64,000 nucleotides of DNA, taken from the NCBI GenBank assembly GCA_036850595.1, contig CM072156.1:7247441-7311440 (forward strand), written 5' to 3'. Below, one piece after another: positions 1 through 11,935 of the stretch (the first letter of the stretch is position 1; every line of letters starts with the position of its first letter). The notes beneath the pieces were generated by a model that was not told the DNA's origin, searched no databases, and saw only the letters and a program-made list of their open reading frames with translations. The translations under genes and the position numbers were made by a program. This stretch comes from Rhyacichthys aspro. Its lineage: Eukaryota; Chordata; Actinopteri; Gobiiformes; Rhyacichthyidae.

Positions 1-1621
1 TGCATTATTATTTTGAATGCTCCAGATTCCACAAGACAAGTTGAAAGAGTAAGGAGTGACAGATCTTTGGAAATGTCACAGGGAGCAATCTCTGGTGATG
101 CCCAGATAATCAGAAACAGACGGAACATGTGGCAGGAGTGAAAAGACACAGACGGAGTTGAACTTTTCTGTGGTGGAGTGAGGTTTTAGGGAGGTTTGTG
201 TTAAACAGTATAAGTGTGTTGACAGAGGTGTGTGGAAAATGAATTCTCAGGTAAATGCTTTCACTTGAAAATAAAGAAATTGTTTGAATTAAGTTCAGTT
301 CTTTCAGTTCTGTTTACGCTACAACAAGAAGTCTGTGGGACTGATCTCTCCGGGAGCTCTGGCTTCCTCCCACCGTCCACAGACACGCATGTCTAAGGGA
401 ATTAGTGAATCTAAATCACTCAAAGTGAGTAAATGTGAGCACTAATGGTTGTCTGTTAGTCTCTCGGTTCAGTGCGTACTCTTCTCATGCCATAAGTAGC
501 TGAAGTAAACCGCATTATGTACAGGATAAGCAGTAGAAAATGAACAAATGAGTATCCCCAAATAAGTTGAGTAAGACTATGAGTGTATTTGGGGAAAGAC
601 AAAGCAAGAATTGAGAAAAGTTGATAATATATTTGCATTAAAATATATCTGTTAATGGATAGTGTTCAGTCAGAAACAAGGCAACATACAAAGCTAATGA
701 GAGCTGTTCCACAAAATGACTTGATGACTTAAAAAAAGGTTAAATGAGAGAAAGAAAACAAATTCAGATATGTAAAGATACTGTATATGAGTATAAAACT
801 GCAAAATGTGAATGTTTTCTTTAAAAATAAGCAAAATGTAATTCATCTACAAACAGGGACAGGCCAATAGAGCCATGTGACAGGAAAAAAAAAAAAAAAA
901 AAGGCACTGCATTTGATGGAGACTGTAGCATCTGGATTTATCAATGTTAGCTACATCGCAATAATGATAGTACTTTTCTTTATTCTTATGTGAAAATCTC
1001 CAGCATCTCATCATATGCTCTCAAATGTCAAAATATTAGAGTAAAAAAAACTTACATCTTCAAAAAACATATGTGAATCTAAAAAGTAGTCAAATATGAG
1101 TTACTGCTGAAGTCTGAGTGCTACCTGTATTTTCTTCTTTATCTGCCAGACTCCTCTCCCGTTCCTTTCCCATAGACAACCCAGCAATTTGCTTTAATCC
1201 ATATTGACTGCTCTTCCATGACCTCACTCCATAGGGTCCAGCAGCGAGGATTTACTGTGAGACGGCCAATCTAAACAACCTGAGTTAACTTCTTTCCCTT
1301 CAGTACAAATATGTGAGGATCGGTGTGTGTTGGGTGTGTGTGAAAAGACAAAGACACTGGTAGATGTCGGGGGGCTTTAGAAAATGTTGCAGTGTGTACA
1401 CAAGAAACGCTTTGTCAGGATTTATCGTGATGAATGGGACAAAGATGTTGAGAATGAGATAAACCGTTGTCCCAGCGGCTGAAACGAAATCATTAAATCT
1501 GTTGGCTCCACACACAGAGCCACATCCACTCATCATTTAGTTACCAGTTTGTTACCAGACTGTTTATTAGTGCAAGCTCGTATCCAGGAAAAATAAAAAT
1601 GCAATGTGATTAAGACAAGCC
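1..1621. other. Non-coding upstream DNA, no gene seen
   Basis: AT-rich sequence with no recognisable exon. It contains an 18-base A run at 885-902 and scattered AATAAA hexamers (for example 270-275), which are too common in AT-rich DNA to mark a gene end by themselves. In mammals the gene upstream of EFNA5 is FBXL17 in the same orientation, so the far end of an fbxl17 transcript could lie in this direction. No leucine-rich-repeat or F-box coding sequence is visible to support that. Confidence 0.5.
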
Positions 1622-1690
1622 CAGATAGTTAAAGGTGCATTTTGTAAAATATTGTAGTATATTGTCTCAAAATAACACCTTTATAAGCTC
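1622..1690. repeat. Dispersed repeat fragment (AAAGGTGCATT type)
   Basis: The segment starts with a TTAAAGGTGCATTTTGTAAA-like string and continues with 'attgtagtatatt'. A closely similar string starts another repeat copy at 8641 ('aaaggtgcattgtgtaaa', then 'gctgtagtata'). Ends of this form are common on short non-autonomous DNA transposons of fish. Only one end is recognisable here, so the boundary on the right is uncertain. Confidence 0.45.
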
Positions 1691-3844
1691 TTGATCTTAG
1701 AGAATAATGGTCCATAGAAGAAGAACAACTCAGAGAAACACTGAAAAAGTTAAGGTTCCAGTTGATTTATATGAAAGTAGTAAGGAAATCCTCCGATCTG
1801 ATAGAACTAATAGCAACTTTAGCAACTTAGGGGCTATTCAGACCATGTATTTCATTCAACTATGTGCAGCAAGCACTTTTCTCTCTGATGTTTTCTCTCT
1901 TTGATGTAAAATGCTTCATTAACAGTCATTATGTGCACACATCATTGCCTCACAGACACTTCAGTGCAAGCCAGGACTCATTCCTATTCACACTTCCACC
2001 AAGATCCAAATACATCCGGATACATGTGACCCAGACCACCTCCAAAGGCGTTCTCACATTTGATCTCTTCTTAATCGACACCTGTTTAAGTTTAAATATC
2101 TATCTTTATTCCTTCTCTCGTGTCATGCACCGAACCCGTACAGATGGAGGCAGCTGAAAGGAACATGGCTCACATTCCAGACCTGACTCTATTTGTCAAT
2201 CTCCTGTAACAGAGTGGAGCGGGGAGGTGAAGTCATGTTATAAAGTAGGTTAATGCCACCACCTGAACGGAAGAACATTCACATTTCGACGGTAAATCAC
2301 AGTAAAGTTGCACACTAATGGTTTTTTTTGCCTGCAGACAGACTATTGGCGGTGTGTTTGCTTTGCTGTGCATGCTTACACTTGCTGTATGCTAATATCT
2401 CTGCATCTTTGGGCTGTGTGTTGAGGGGTTGGCACATATAAATGCTCTGAATGTGTCCTTGCAAGCATTCAGAGAGTGTGTGTGTGTGTGTGAGTGTGTG
2501 TTCCTTGTGTATAGGTTGTCCCGCCAGCTGGGTCAATTTCTATCTCTTTGCTTAATTAATGGTTTGCCTCTGGCACCACTGTGCAGAGAGCTCCAGTCTG
2601 TCTGCTCCTGCGGCTTTGTGCTATAGCTTCACCTGGAACAACACACACAACAGGTGCTCGGAAACTCGGGCAGAAAGACAATAAGAGCAAATACAAAATG
2701 CAGTTCTCTTTTTGGAATTGCTCTCAGACAAAGTGCGAGGACAAGGTCAGGGAGGTTTTAATCAAAGTAGATTTGACAAGTTCCAGTTTAAGTCGGGCAC
2801 AATAGCCCATTTTTATTCTTTAAAGTCATTCTTCTCAAAACTGGGATATCATGTTTTGTTTTTATTCACATTAAGTACAGGTTTTACTCATGTGACATTG
2901 CTTAAATCTGTAATACCACACCATTGTCATTCAAACTTGTAAAAAGCAGGACATTTTTGAGGATTTAGCTCACATCTGTCTTTATGCCTCTCTTTTATTG
3001 GACTTCAGTGACCTTCGTGCATTGTCCAAAGTGCAGCTTTTATTTGCAGTCCTGCCAAAGCATTGACCTCTGTATCCTCCAAACTCTCGTCAATCTGTCC
3101 TCTCCCATTCTTCCATATCCTCTTCATGCTCATGCTGCCCTTGTCGGGATGTTCATACATTTTGGCTGCTTGACTCCTTCAGAAAAGAGATTTAATGTCT
3201 CAGGATCAAAGATATCACCATGAACTTGTTTATTCATATTTTTGTCAGTCTCTTTGTATGAAAATCTCAAAATAAGCGTAGGTTTTTATAGCACCAAACA
3301 CACAATGGTACAGCCCCCTTTAGCAAAACCTAAACTCACACATCTGATTCCCTTAAATACCTGAATAAAGTCCACGATACGCCATTGTTTCTCCGAACAG
3401 AGAAGCTTTCTGGAAACATCCCGTGTCAAGTCTGTAATGAGGCGGGTGATAAATAAAAGCAGGTTTGTCAGGCTGTGATCGGCGCCATGAGTCAGAAAAC
3501 CGAAAGAGCTGACAGAGCAAAGAGAACACAGATAACCAAAGACAGCAAGTTCATCACTGTCACTTTGTACCAGTCACAAAGACATTAGCCATTTTGGAAG
3601 CTAGACGTGACCTGTCAGCACTTTTTCTGAATTTTTCTTTTTAAAGTGCAGTCTTGTAGTACTACGAGTGTCCACCGGGGGAACTGACTGTGGTTCTGTT
3701 TTTAAAATGTGCTGCTTTTTGTGCAGTATAGCCTAAATGTAAAAAAAAACAGTTTGCATATTTGACTGGTTTCCTGAGGCATGAGCTAAACACACACTTG
3801 TTTACTCTGTGTTTCCCTCATTCCTCTTCCCACTCTGACCACAG
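1691..3844. other. Non-coding upstream DNA with a (GT)n tract
   Basis: No recognisable exon. An interrupted GT/TG microsatellite lies at about 2476-2500; both opposing open frames across it are low-complexity artefacts. The last 50 bases before 3845 are pyrimidine-rich and end in a good splice-acceptor sequence (see the next entry). Confidence 0.5.
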
Positions 3845-3958
3845 TGCTTCCTCCGTCTCTCTCAGCTCAGAGCCTGGGGGCCACAGCCGTCGGAGAGCTG
3901 TCACTGCTGCCTGTGTTCCTGCGTCCCGTCAGGCAGGTGGTCCCGTGTTCTGCCCCAG
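3845..3958 (+). other. Orphan exon-like block with strong splice signals
   Basis: A 114-base GC-richer block lies between a long pyrimidine tract ending in 'ctgaccacag' (acceptor at 3844) and a near-consensus donor, CCCAG/GTAAGG (boundary at 3958/3959). A second acceptor at 3865 ('tctctctcag') would give a 93-base exon. Both lengths are multiples of three, and all three plus-strand frames are open across the block, so the reading frame cannot be chosen. The conceptual peptides resemble no family I know. It could be an exon of an unidentified upstream gene, a non-coding RNA exon, an alternative 5' exon of efna5, or a cryptic exon. Splice signals this good also arise by chance in 64 kb. Confidence 0.25.
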
Positions 3959-5044
3959 GTAAGGAAATGAGTAAGAGACTCACAAAAGCCAAGACGAAAA
4001 CAAGTCTGAGGCCAGAGAGGTGGATAATGACTAGTTACTACTCAGTTGGTGGTATTTACTGTTAGAATAAATGGGACTTTTTAAGAGAACAATTACTGAA
4101 ACATGGCTTTTGCCTTTATTTGAGAAAGTAAGCGAAATGCTTTTTGTGTATTTTTGGGTAACAGTGGTTGAGATCATTACTTTTTTATAAAAAGAGGAAA
4201 GAAAAAATATTCCCAAATTCACGCTGTGCATTAAAACAGTAATGGAGTTAATTCTATTATTATCCAAAATTGATTAACAGTTGTGGTGGCCATTTGTATT
4301 TTGTAATTTGCACTAAAGTGAAGGACCAATAGACAAGCACGGTTTCTTTTCCTTCTTTTTGTGTTGTCTCTCTTCAGTAATTATTGATGCAGCACCCCCA
4401 CAGGCGAGGGGTGTTACTGCATTATTCACTCAGTTTGGTTTGTTTGACAGACCTCAGAGTGACAGAGAATCAGACCAATTAAAACTAAAATAGTGCAACT
4501 TTAGGACAATATTTGTGACATTGACCTCAGTGACCCAGGATACATGTGGTTCCCTGAGTGACACCAGCTGAAATCTAAATTCTGATTTATCCAGGGGCTG
4601 TTTTCTGACTTGGCTGAGGCTTAATGCAACACATCAGTTGTAACTCAAAAACTCTAGTAATATTTTAGATGACTACTTGTAAGTAACAGCCCTGATTTAA
4701 ATTACATTTTGCCAATTCAGACCCACCTCTGCTTTTGAAATTGCAGAAGGTGAGAACCTGAGCATTCTTCAGATGAGGAAGGTAGTAATCAAGACACGTT
4801 TGGTTTGATTTATCTTTGAAAACGGCTCATGTCAGGCTTTCTTTCAGTGCCTGCTTCTGTACGATACGAGAGTGACTGACAAGAGGGAGATCTGTTTTGT
4901 TTTACAGCTTTTCAGACATGACACATGCCTGAAAAATGGCACATGAGAGGCTCTGCGGCTCAACCTATATTTAGTGTAATAGGTGTTAGACTCTTGCCTT
5001 GGGGCAAATATGGCAAAATGCAAAAATATGTGCTATTCTTCCGT
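3959..5044. other. Non-coding DNA, nothing recognised
   Basis: AT-rich with no exon or repeat that I recognise. The open frames here lack domain signatures and codon structure. Confidence 0.5.
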
Positions 5045-5071
5045 GTGGGAACATGCAAACTCCCTGAAAAA
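5045..5071. repeat. Short fragment of a common fish repeat
   Basis: Contains 'gggaacatgcaaactccctg', close to the 'gaacatgcaaactccacaca' motif at the tail of a very abundant teleost interspersed repeat whose other parts are seen at 11811 and 18262. Only this short core is recognisable. Confidence 0.4.
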
Positions 5072-6530
5072 CCCGTGTGTTCACTGTCGTCGTGTCATGT
5101 GCACTGTGACAAATGTAAAGTTTCAGAGTTGTAAAAATGATTAGTGTCATTTTTCTTCTGGATCATGAGTCATTTATTGAGGCTGTGTCTGCGTCCAAGA
5201 CATTACCTTGTCATCTGGAGCCTTTGATGGAAACCTTAAATATCCTGTGACCCTTTGACCTGAGAGGAGGTTCTGATGGACCCCAGATGTGTTTTTATGG
5301 ACACACTGCTCTCCATGTGGACGAAGAATATTGTAACATTTATTTCAAGGTATACTGTATTTCTTCTCTTTTTGGTCTGTGTGCCATTCGACTACATGCT
5401 GAGTAAACCTCTCAGTTATTACTCAGAGTGATGCCAACCATTACATCAGTGTGGTACACTTTTAACTCATACAGGGCTCTTGTGATAAAGAACGTCATAT
5501 GTGTGAACTTTTAGGCAATCTCTCCAGATCCAGTGGTTTTGCAAGGTGCAAGCATTTTTTGTTGTTAATTCTTAAATAATAAGTGACTTTAATTGTAGTG
5601 TTTAGGGTCAACAGCACATTCTGGAGTCCTGTTAGAAAACATGAGATGGATAACTGAACATAACTGACTTAAGTTTTAACCAAAAGTGATTAGCAAGATG
5701 GTAGTGGGTCTGCCCTCTTTGTGCCACTTTCTTTAAGACATTGATTTCCTTCCACCATTTGAAGATATACAGTATGTACATCTAAATGCTGCTAGTGGAA
5801 TGGGAGTGGTTGTCTGTCACTGCCTGTTTCTAAAGCACTTTAATGCATGAATTATCCTTTGGACTCTAAGCTGACTTCATCTGGAGAAGCTGTTTATATA
5901 AACAATGTTTTTCAACCAGAGAAACTCCTGCTTGTTTTACAAAGTATAACCTTGTTACTTACAGGTGGCACACTTGTTACTTAGTTTGGGTTGGAAGGGT
6001 TGTTCTTTAACTGCGATGCATATCTAATACACTTATTATCTCTAGAAGTGCATTAACTGCAGCAGTTCAGGTTGTAAACACAGAGTTTTCAGTAGCTGTA
6101 GATGTAGTTACACATCATTCCCCAGTCACACTCTTCCCACCTCTGCATCAATAAACAAAAGTCAGGAGAGAGTCTGGATGTGATTCTCCGGAGACGTATG
6201 AAAAAGATTAATAAGAATAAGCCCTGCAACTAACAGGCCTTTGTCTGATTGAGGGTATACTCTGCCTCTGTCTCAAAGCAGCTGGGGTAGACTCCAACTT
6301 TATTTCTCTCTGGTCGGCTGTTTTCCTTTAAAGATCAACTTTTAAAAATGCTTTGGCGGGACTTGAACCTTTCTCACTGGTACCAGAAAAAATACACTGA
6401 TTGAAGATGAACGGAGGGCTCTGTGCCTGTTACAGTGACCAAACATCCTGTTGATATTTTTGGATTGTCATGAGAAAAGATCATGTCATATATTTTTGGT
6501 AATGCCTTGGAGTGAAACGAAGAGAGCGCC
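5072..6530. other. Non-coding DNA, nothing recognised
   Basis: No exon, RNA gene or clear repeat seen. The base composition matches the surrounding intergenic DNA. Confidence 0.5.
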
Positions 6531-7075
6531 ATGTTTGGTTTTCCATTAGCCACTTGTAATTTGTCACGTGTTAGCGCTGTAATTACTGAACAGGGATGTG
6601 TGATGATGAATAATTTAGTTACAGACTATTTTCTGAATTTGAGTCATTAAACGAACAACACATTAATTCAAAGTGCATCGCGACAGGCTGTTTATGATGC
6701 AAATGATTTAGTTTGGAAGTTGCTGATTGGCACAATGGCCCCTCAGGCAGCAGCACCGGTCGAGGCCTCTCTGTGTCGCATAGATCTGTGGCTCTCTTCC
6801 TCTCTCTATGCAGAAATATCTGAGCAGAGGCCAGACTGGCGTGGCCTCTCTGTCAGCAAATGTCACTGCTAATTACGACAGGCTCTGTGTTCCCTAACAA
6901 GTCGGTGTGGACGCTCACAGGTCTGTTTGACTGGGTCCCGCAGATGAATTGGGCTCCGACGACCCCTGCGCTGCTGGGGGGTGCTGTATGGAGGTAATTG
7001 CTCCAATATCCTGAGCTGCGGGGACACGTAGTGCTGACAAGTCGGTATTAGTCAAACATGGCGGTTCATAGGGTG
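6531..7075. promoter_or_regulatory. Candidate conserved non-coding element, upstream
   Basis: A block of complex, non-repetitive sequence with TAATTA homeodomain cores at 6580-6585 and 6870-6875 and an ATGCAAAT POU octamer at 6697-6704. There is no coding signal on either strand; a minus-strand frame near 6880-7025 is open but lacks a donor. The texture resembles developmental enhancers, and ephrin-A5 is a patterned developmental gene, but conservation cannot be tested from one sequence. Confidence 0.25.
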
Positions 7076-7424
7076 GCTGTGTGTTCCCTGAACCTCTGGT
7101 CCACAGGTGTAGACATGTGGAAGCCTGATACTTTTCATAAAGGCAGAATCAATTTTTCCCACAAATCTGTGTCCAGGAATGTGGAGGTGCTGAATGTTTC
7201 TGAAGAACAGTCAATTTTACTGATATTTACTTGCTCTTTTATGACAAGAATTTGGTTATGAAAGTTAAATTAGAAGAGTAAGACACACCAAAGACTATAA
7301 ACATGTTTCCTTTGTAGTGATATGGAACGGGTCAGGTCTGTCTGGCATAGTTTTAAAGGCATTTCCATTGAGGGTACACAGTCTGTTGATGGCTGATTAA
7401 ATAGAGATAAAAGACTTAATGACA

Positions 7425-8015
7425 TACACTCTACACAGAAAGTCTATCACTCTGGCCCATTGTGGCAGGAGTACTATGTTTTTATCTTCTGTAATATGTT
7501 CTTATATTTATTTATGTTGTATTAGTTTGAAAAATTCACGGTGAAAGAACAGAAGACAATTCTAAATCAAACCAATGTTTTGTGTGACTTTTCCTCAAAA
7601 CAGCAACAGTTCGAGCAGTTCTACTTTCTCCGTTTTTGAAGGATCTGGGCAGGTTTTAAACAAACATTTGGAGAATCCCAAAAACTTGAGAGTAATCATT
7701 GATGGTTGTGTCCCAACTTAATGGAGTCTGGCCTGGTCCTGTCTGGAATTACATGGTATAGTTTAACCTTCCTTCTTTGAAGGTCTGGGCTAGTCCAGTT
7801 TGGCCTGGTTTTGTCTGGGAGTCTTGTGATCAAACTGAGACAGAGGAACTACAAGAACTGTTGCTGTTTTGAGGCAAAGTCACACCAAATATTGATTTGA
7901 TTAAGAATGGTCTTCTGTTCTTTCACTTTGCATTTTGTAAACTAAACTAATAAACATACTTTATAGTTTACTTTTTATATCCACACCTGCCTTAAACTTT
8001 TGCACAGTACTGTAT
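7425..8015. mobile_element. Tc1/mariner-like relic with long inverted arms
   Basis: Two arms of about 100 bases, 7513-7612 and 7855-7958, are reverse complements with scattered mismatches; the cores are 'gaaagaacagaaga' on the left and 'tcttctgttctttc' on the right. They enclose a 240-base loop holding two near-identical 18-base direct repeats (7729-7746 and 7801-7818, 16 of 18 identical). The right edge, 7986-8015, contains 'aacttttgcacagtactgta', a motif familiar at the ends of Tc1/mariner-type repeats of fish. A much weaker counterpart near 7425-7452 may be the other end. No transposase remains, so this is a non-autonomous relic; the outer limits are approximate. Confidence 0.6.
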
Positions 8016-8139
8016 ATGCGGTACATCTAGTAATAATGTATTCAGGGGCCTCCGGATGCTTCCCTTTATGGCCTCTGAAACCAACCTTATACCAGCACCT
8101 GTGGCACACTTTTCTGCTTTCTTTCCGTAAAAGTTAGTT

Positions 8140-8390
8140 GAACATTTTTTATTTTCTCCTAGTGCTAATGATTGTAATTACATTGTCAGACTGCAGTGAT
8201 ATAGGAGCTGCTCTGTGATTAAAGTTAAATAGCAGTGACATGAGTTTCTTGATGTATGTGTTTAGGAAGATGTGATTCTCACTAAGTACAGCCCTCCTTT
8301 GGCCCGCTCTGCCGTCAGTGTGATTAATGGGGCTTTGGGGGAAACTCACATTTGTGATCTCACATTTGCCTGGATCCTCTCACTGGACAT
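8140..8390. promoter_or_regulatory. Candidate conserved non-coding element
   Basis: A complex block with homeodomain-like ATTA cores ('gctaatgattgtaattacatt' near 8163-8183 and 'gtgattaatgg' near 8320). No repeat or coding signal is seen. Calling it a regulatory element is inference from texture only. Confidence 0.2.
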
Positions 8391-8640
8391 GGCCCTGAAT
8401 GATGACATTTTCTAAAGCAGTGAGCACAGAGGTGTGGTGGGTGTTGCTCCTGAAACATAACTCAGAAGACATAAGTCAGGACATGAAGACAGAAGTGAGT
8501 CAGTATTAGTCCTGAGTATTAAACACATTAAACATATGCTGATGAAGATATCGCAGACAGTAGCTGTAGTCTTGAACATAGAAGATCACTACTGATTTTT
8601 TTTTTTTTATGTTGTGACTGCATTCAAAACCTTTAACTTT

Positions 8641-8930
8641 AAAGGTGCATTGTGTAAAAATGCTGTAGTATACAGTTTAACTAAATGGAACAGTTAATAC
8701 TAGGTTTTCAATACTGTAAAATTACATTGAATAAACACTCCTTTCATTTGCCACTCTTGAAAAATAGACATTTAAAGCTCTTCTGAAAAAGCAATTTAGC
8801 TTCCATTACTTCCTGTTCCTACGGCTGCCCAGAGAGGACAAACTGAGCTCCACTTGAGGAAAAACACACTGATGTTTCTTTTAGAGCACACATTGTTGCA
8901 GATAAATTTGTGACATTAAAGAACTGTATA
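8641..8930 (+). repeat. Dispersed repeat, copy A
   Basis: Starts with 'aaaggtgcattgtgtaaa' and includes 'acttcctgttcctacggctg' (near 8809-8828), followed by a segment with 'gatgtttcttttagagcaca'. Parallel strings in the same order occur at 14196-14400 (copy B) and 30940-31150 (copy C). It is a non-coding interspersed element; its class is not established. Confidence 0.6.
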
Positions 8931-10079
8931 AAAGTATTAAATGTAACTGTAAGTAGAGCTACTGCAGTAAAAGTGACAGTGTGTACAGTTGTAGCTATAA
9001 CAGTGAGTTCAGCTTGTGAAATAAGTCAGCGCACGAACACATGTTAAAGTGAATTAATTTCTCCCCTTTAAGCCCCTTGAAGTGCCCCATTTGTGCTCCA
9101 CAGACGACAGACCAAAAAGATAAGCCACTGTCCCCTCTTTTGTTGCTCCCCGGTGTCATGTAACAATAAACAAAAAAGAAAATTGCTTTCTTGTGCTCTT
9201 TAACACACAACATAACAAGTTACAAAGGAGGTGGAAAAAGTGCAGCGTGATGCTGAAACCAAAAAGCACATGGTTGTTTCACATAAATACAAATGCAATG
9301 TCTTTTATTCACTTATTCTTCACTATTCTTGTTTTTGTGTAATTACTGCTACACAAACACCTAACACATCATTTCCTCTTACCTATATAACACCTCTGTT
9401 ATTATGTCCCATTGCAAGATAAAGAAGGGACCCCTAAGGCCAGCACTGGATCTTTTAGAACTGAGCCGAGACGTAAGAAAGACAAGAATATTCTGCAACA
9501 AAAAGAGAGGTTAAAAAGAACTTTAGCCTCTATCTAATGTTAGCATAGCTGACTAGACCTCTGAACTTTTCTATATTCGTTAATCACTTCTGGATTCATG
9601 AACTGTGTCAGCTGCAGCTTCATAGGCCCATTGTGAGTTTCTCTGGATGATGTCACGGTTTAATGGACCACTCTTCTTCTACTGTGTACATCACGCACAG
9701 TAAAATTCTCACTTTTCTCTCAGATGTAATCACGCTTAGCATTTCTCTGAGGAATAACCACACCTGTGGTTTCCACCCCATCATTTCTACAGTTTATATT
9801 TTCATGCCTTTGTGCTGCCATTATGCACTGTGTAAGAATGTGATCCATTTTACATGTGCTTGCACAAGTCTTCATGTGCTTCTCTTGTGCAACATCCAAC
9901 AAGTGACTGCATTAGGAGTTTCCCCTCAGCTAAAATGTGTCCTTCATTCATCACATTGTTAGAAAGATATGGAACTGGTCTATCTCAGAACTTCAGTGAC
10001 ATATTGGAGAGGGTGGATTACTTGTCGAGGGATAAGAAACATTTACACATTCGTGCAACCAGTCAGGAATGTGTGAGTG
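8931..10079. other. Non-coding DNA, nothing firm recognised
   Basis: Open frames of up to 116 codons overlap in several frames across 9660-10204. They show no domain, hydropathy pattern or codon bias that would support a gene. Confidence 0.45.
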
Positions 10080-10530
10080 ACACAATGGGGCCACGATCTG
10101 CTAATAAATACAAGCTAAATGACATTATTTTGTTGACATTTGATGTTTGTGGTAACACCTCTGGAAAGCAAATAGAGTGGATTATGAAAATTGATGGCCT
10201 GTAGCTGGATCCACTTTTGCATATGCATGACAAATATAAGTCAAAAACACCTCAAGGCAAATCTCTCTGTCAATACCCTGTCAGCGTCGCTCTCCAGTGC
10301 AATTGTATTTCCTATTATCAGGTATTCCTGTTGGGAGAAAATGATCTTAATTTGATCAGTGTCATAAGCCCTCATGCTCCGATCTGGGCTTATCCTTTTA
10401 TGCGGCGAATTACAAATGGGCCGATTAGAAAACTTTCCACAATGGCGCTGAGAATTAGCAGGCTAAGCATACACTAATTCCATTGTACACTCATCAATGA
10501 TGTACAGCCGAGCGCTTCAATGGCGGCCTT
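10080..10530. promoter_or_regulatory. Candidate conserved non-coding element
   Basis: A complex, repeat-free block of balanced composition with an overlapping octamer-like palindrome ('gcatatgcatg' near 10218) and several ATTA cores. It is interrupted by stops in all coding frames. It could be an enhancer; only cross-species alignment could show that. Confidence 0.25.
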
Positions 10531-10929
10531 TTCCTCCGAGTGGCAACCACCAGAGAAAGAGAAGTGAGAATCAGCTGGTTATTATAGGAAATGAATGTTC
10601 TTTAGCTTGAACGGTCACATGGCACTATTATTCTATGCTTTGAACAAGTCATGCTATTAGCTTTGTCCTAGCTTTATGAATCTATATTTTCCTTGGACAG
10701 AAGAGTCGTAAAGGGACATTGGAACATCAATTTCTTCCTGAGACTTCAAAGTCAGAAGTGAGGCCCTGTGGAGCCTGAACGACTGCTGCGCCGCACACTG
10801 CAGCTAGGAATATCAAAGGCTTTTTTACATTCATTGCTGTAATGAAAGAGCAGCGAGAGCACAAAAGAGGACTTGATAGTTGCCCACCCTCTCTCCTCCC
10901 TGCTTTTTTCACTCATGATTGTATGCATT

Positions 10930-11330
10930 CTGAGTGGAGGATAGCCTCTCCAAATTGAAGCCTCCCGTTGCAGAAGGCAGCTGAAGCACCGTTCACATTA
11001 GGGAAGGGACAATGTGCTCATAATATCTATATCAGCGGTGTCCTGTCTTAATTCACTTTTATTACGTCCATTCATAATGCTCTCATAAGGATGAGATGGA
11101 GCCCAGCCAGGGGATTTTCACCGTCACCTTTATTATCACATACTGCGATTTGTCATTTGCTCCTCTACAGGTCTCTGTAATGAAGAGAGCCGAGACTTCT
11201 CTGAATGAGATCTAAGGATAAAATGCCTCCATGCAACGTATTCTTCATAATTAATCCTGTATTGGCCCACTGGAAGTAATTCACTTAAAGGGAATAAATG
11301 GAAGTGTCGGGTTTACATCAACAAGAGGAA
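10930..11330. promoter_or_regulatory. Candidate conserved non-coding element
   Basis: Complex sequence with overlapping TAATTA (11248-11253) and TAATCC (11252-11257, an Otx/bicoid-type core) sites. No exon or repeat is recognised. The reading as an enhancer is inferred from sequence texture. Confidence 0.25.
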
Positions 11331-11810
11331 TGTTGTTCATAGAGCTTTGGCTGAAATAGAGCTTTCATTAAAAACACAGAGTTTTATGTGGACACTGCTG
11401 GAACACACAGATGTACATAGACAAAACAAGGAGTGCTTTTTCAATCAATCGTTTAAACTAGACAAAACTTTAGTCACTCTAAAAATAGATTAAAATTTGT
11501 TGTGTTATGGGCCAGATTTACTAACACAAAGTGCTATTTGCAAAGCCTGTTTGGAGCAAAAGTGGCACTTTTCAGGTTCAGGAAAGGTCAAGACACCAGT
11601 CAATTTGTGCCTCCCTTATGCCTATGGATTTGTGATGTTCCTGTTTCAGAGCTCAAAAAATATATTTTAAATGAACTGTTCCACCTTTTTTATTTGATTG
11701 AGTTTGTGATTCTCCAAAAAGCACCAAAATCTCACAAATAAAAGAGGCATAAGTTATTGCCTGTATTTATTTTTACAGCTTAGCCTTTAGACTTCTCCTA
11801 TTTGAGTAAG

Positions 11811-11935
11811 GGGCGCCCCCAGTGGCTCATTGGTCTACACGGTTTAACACTGAATTAGCAGCAGAAAGTCAGAATGGGAAAGTGCACAGAAAAACAGCCT
11901 GGGTTCAGTCATTTTAATATTAATTTTATTTGAAC
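11811..11935 (+). repeat. SINE-like fragment with tRNA-type head
   Basis: Begins 'ggggcgcccccagtggctca' and continues 'ttggtctacacgg', resembling the box A region of a tRNA-derived repeat ('gtggctcagtggttagcac'). About 80 bases on, 'cctgggttcagtc' resembles box B ('gggttcgaatc'). This order matches a very abundant teleost interspersed repeat. The copy is diverged and cut short. Confidence 0.5.

Noticed and set aside
1..300. AATAAA at 270-275 as the 3' end of an upstream gene
   Set aside because: The hexamer is common in AT-rich DNA. No upstream coding sequence or downstream GT-rich element supports a gene end.
6880..7025. Minus-strand exon-like frame with acceptor near 7022
   Set aside because: 'gtccccgcag' looks like an acceptor, but no donor follows before the stop and the Arg-rich peptide is not recognised.
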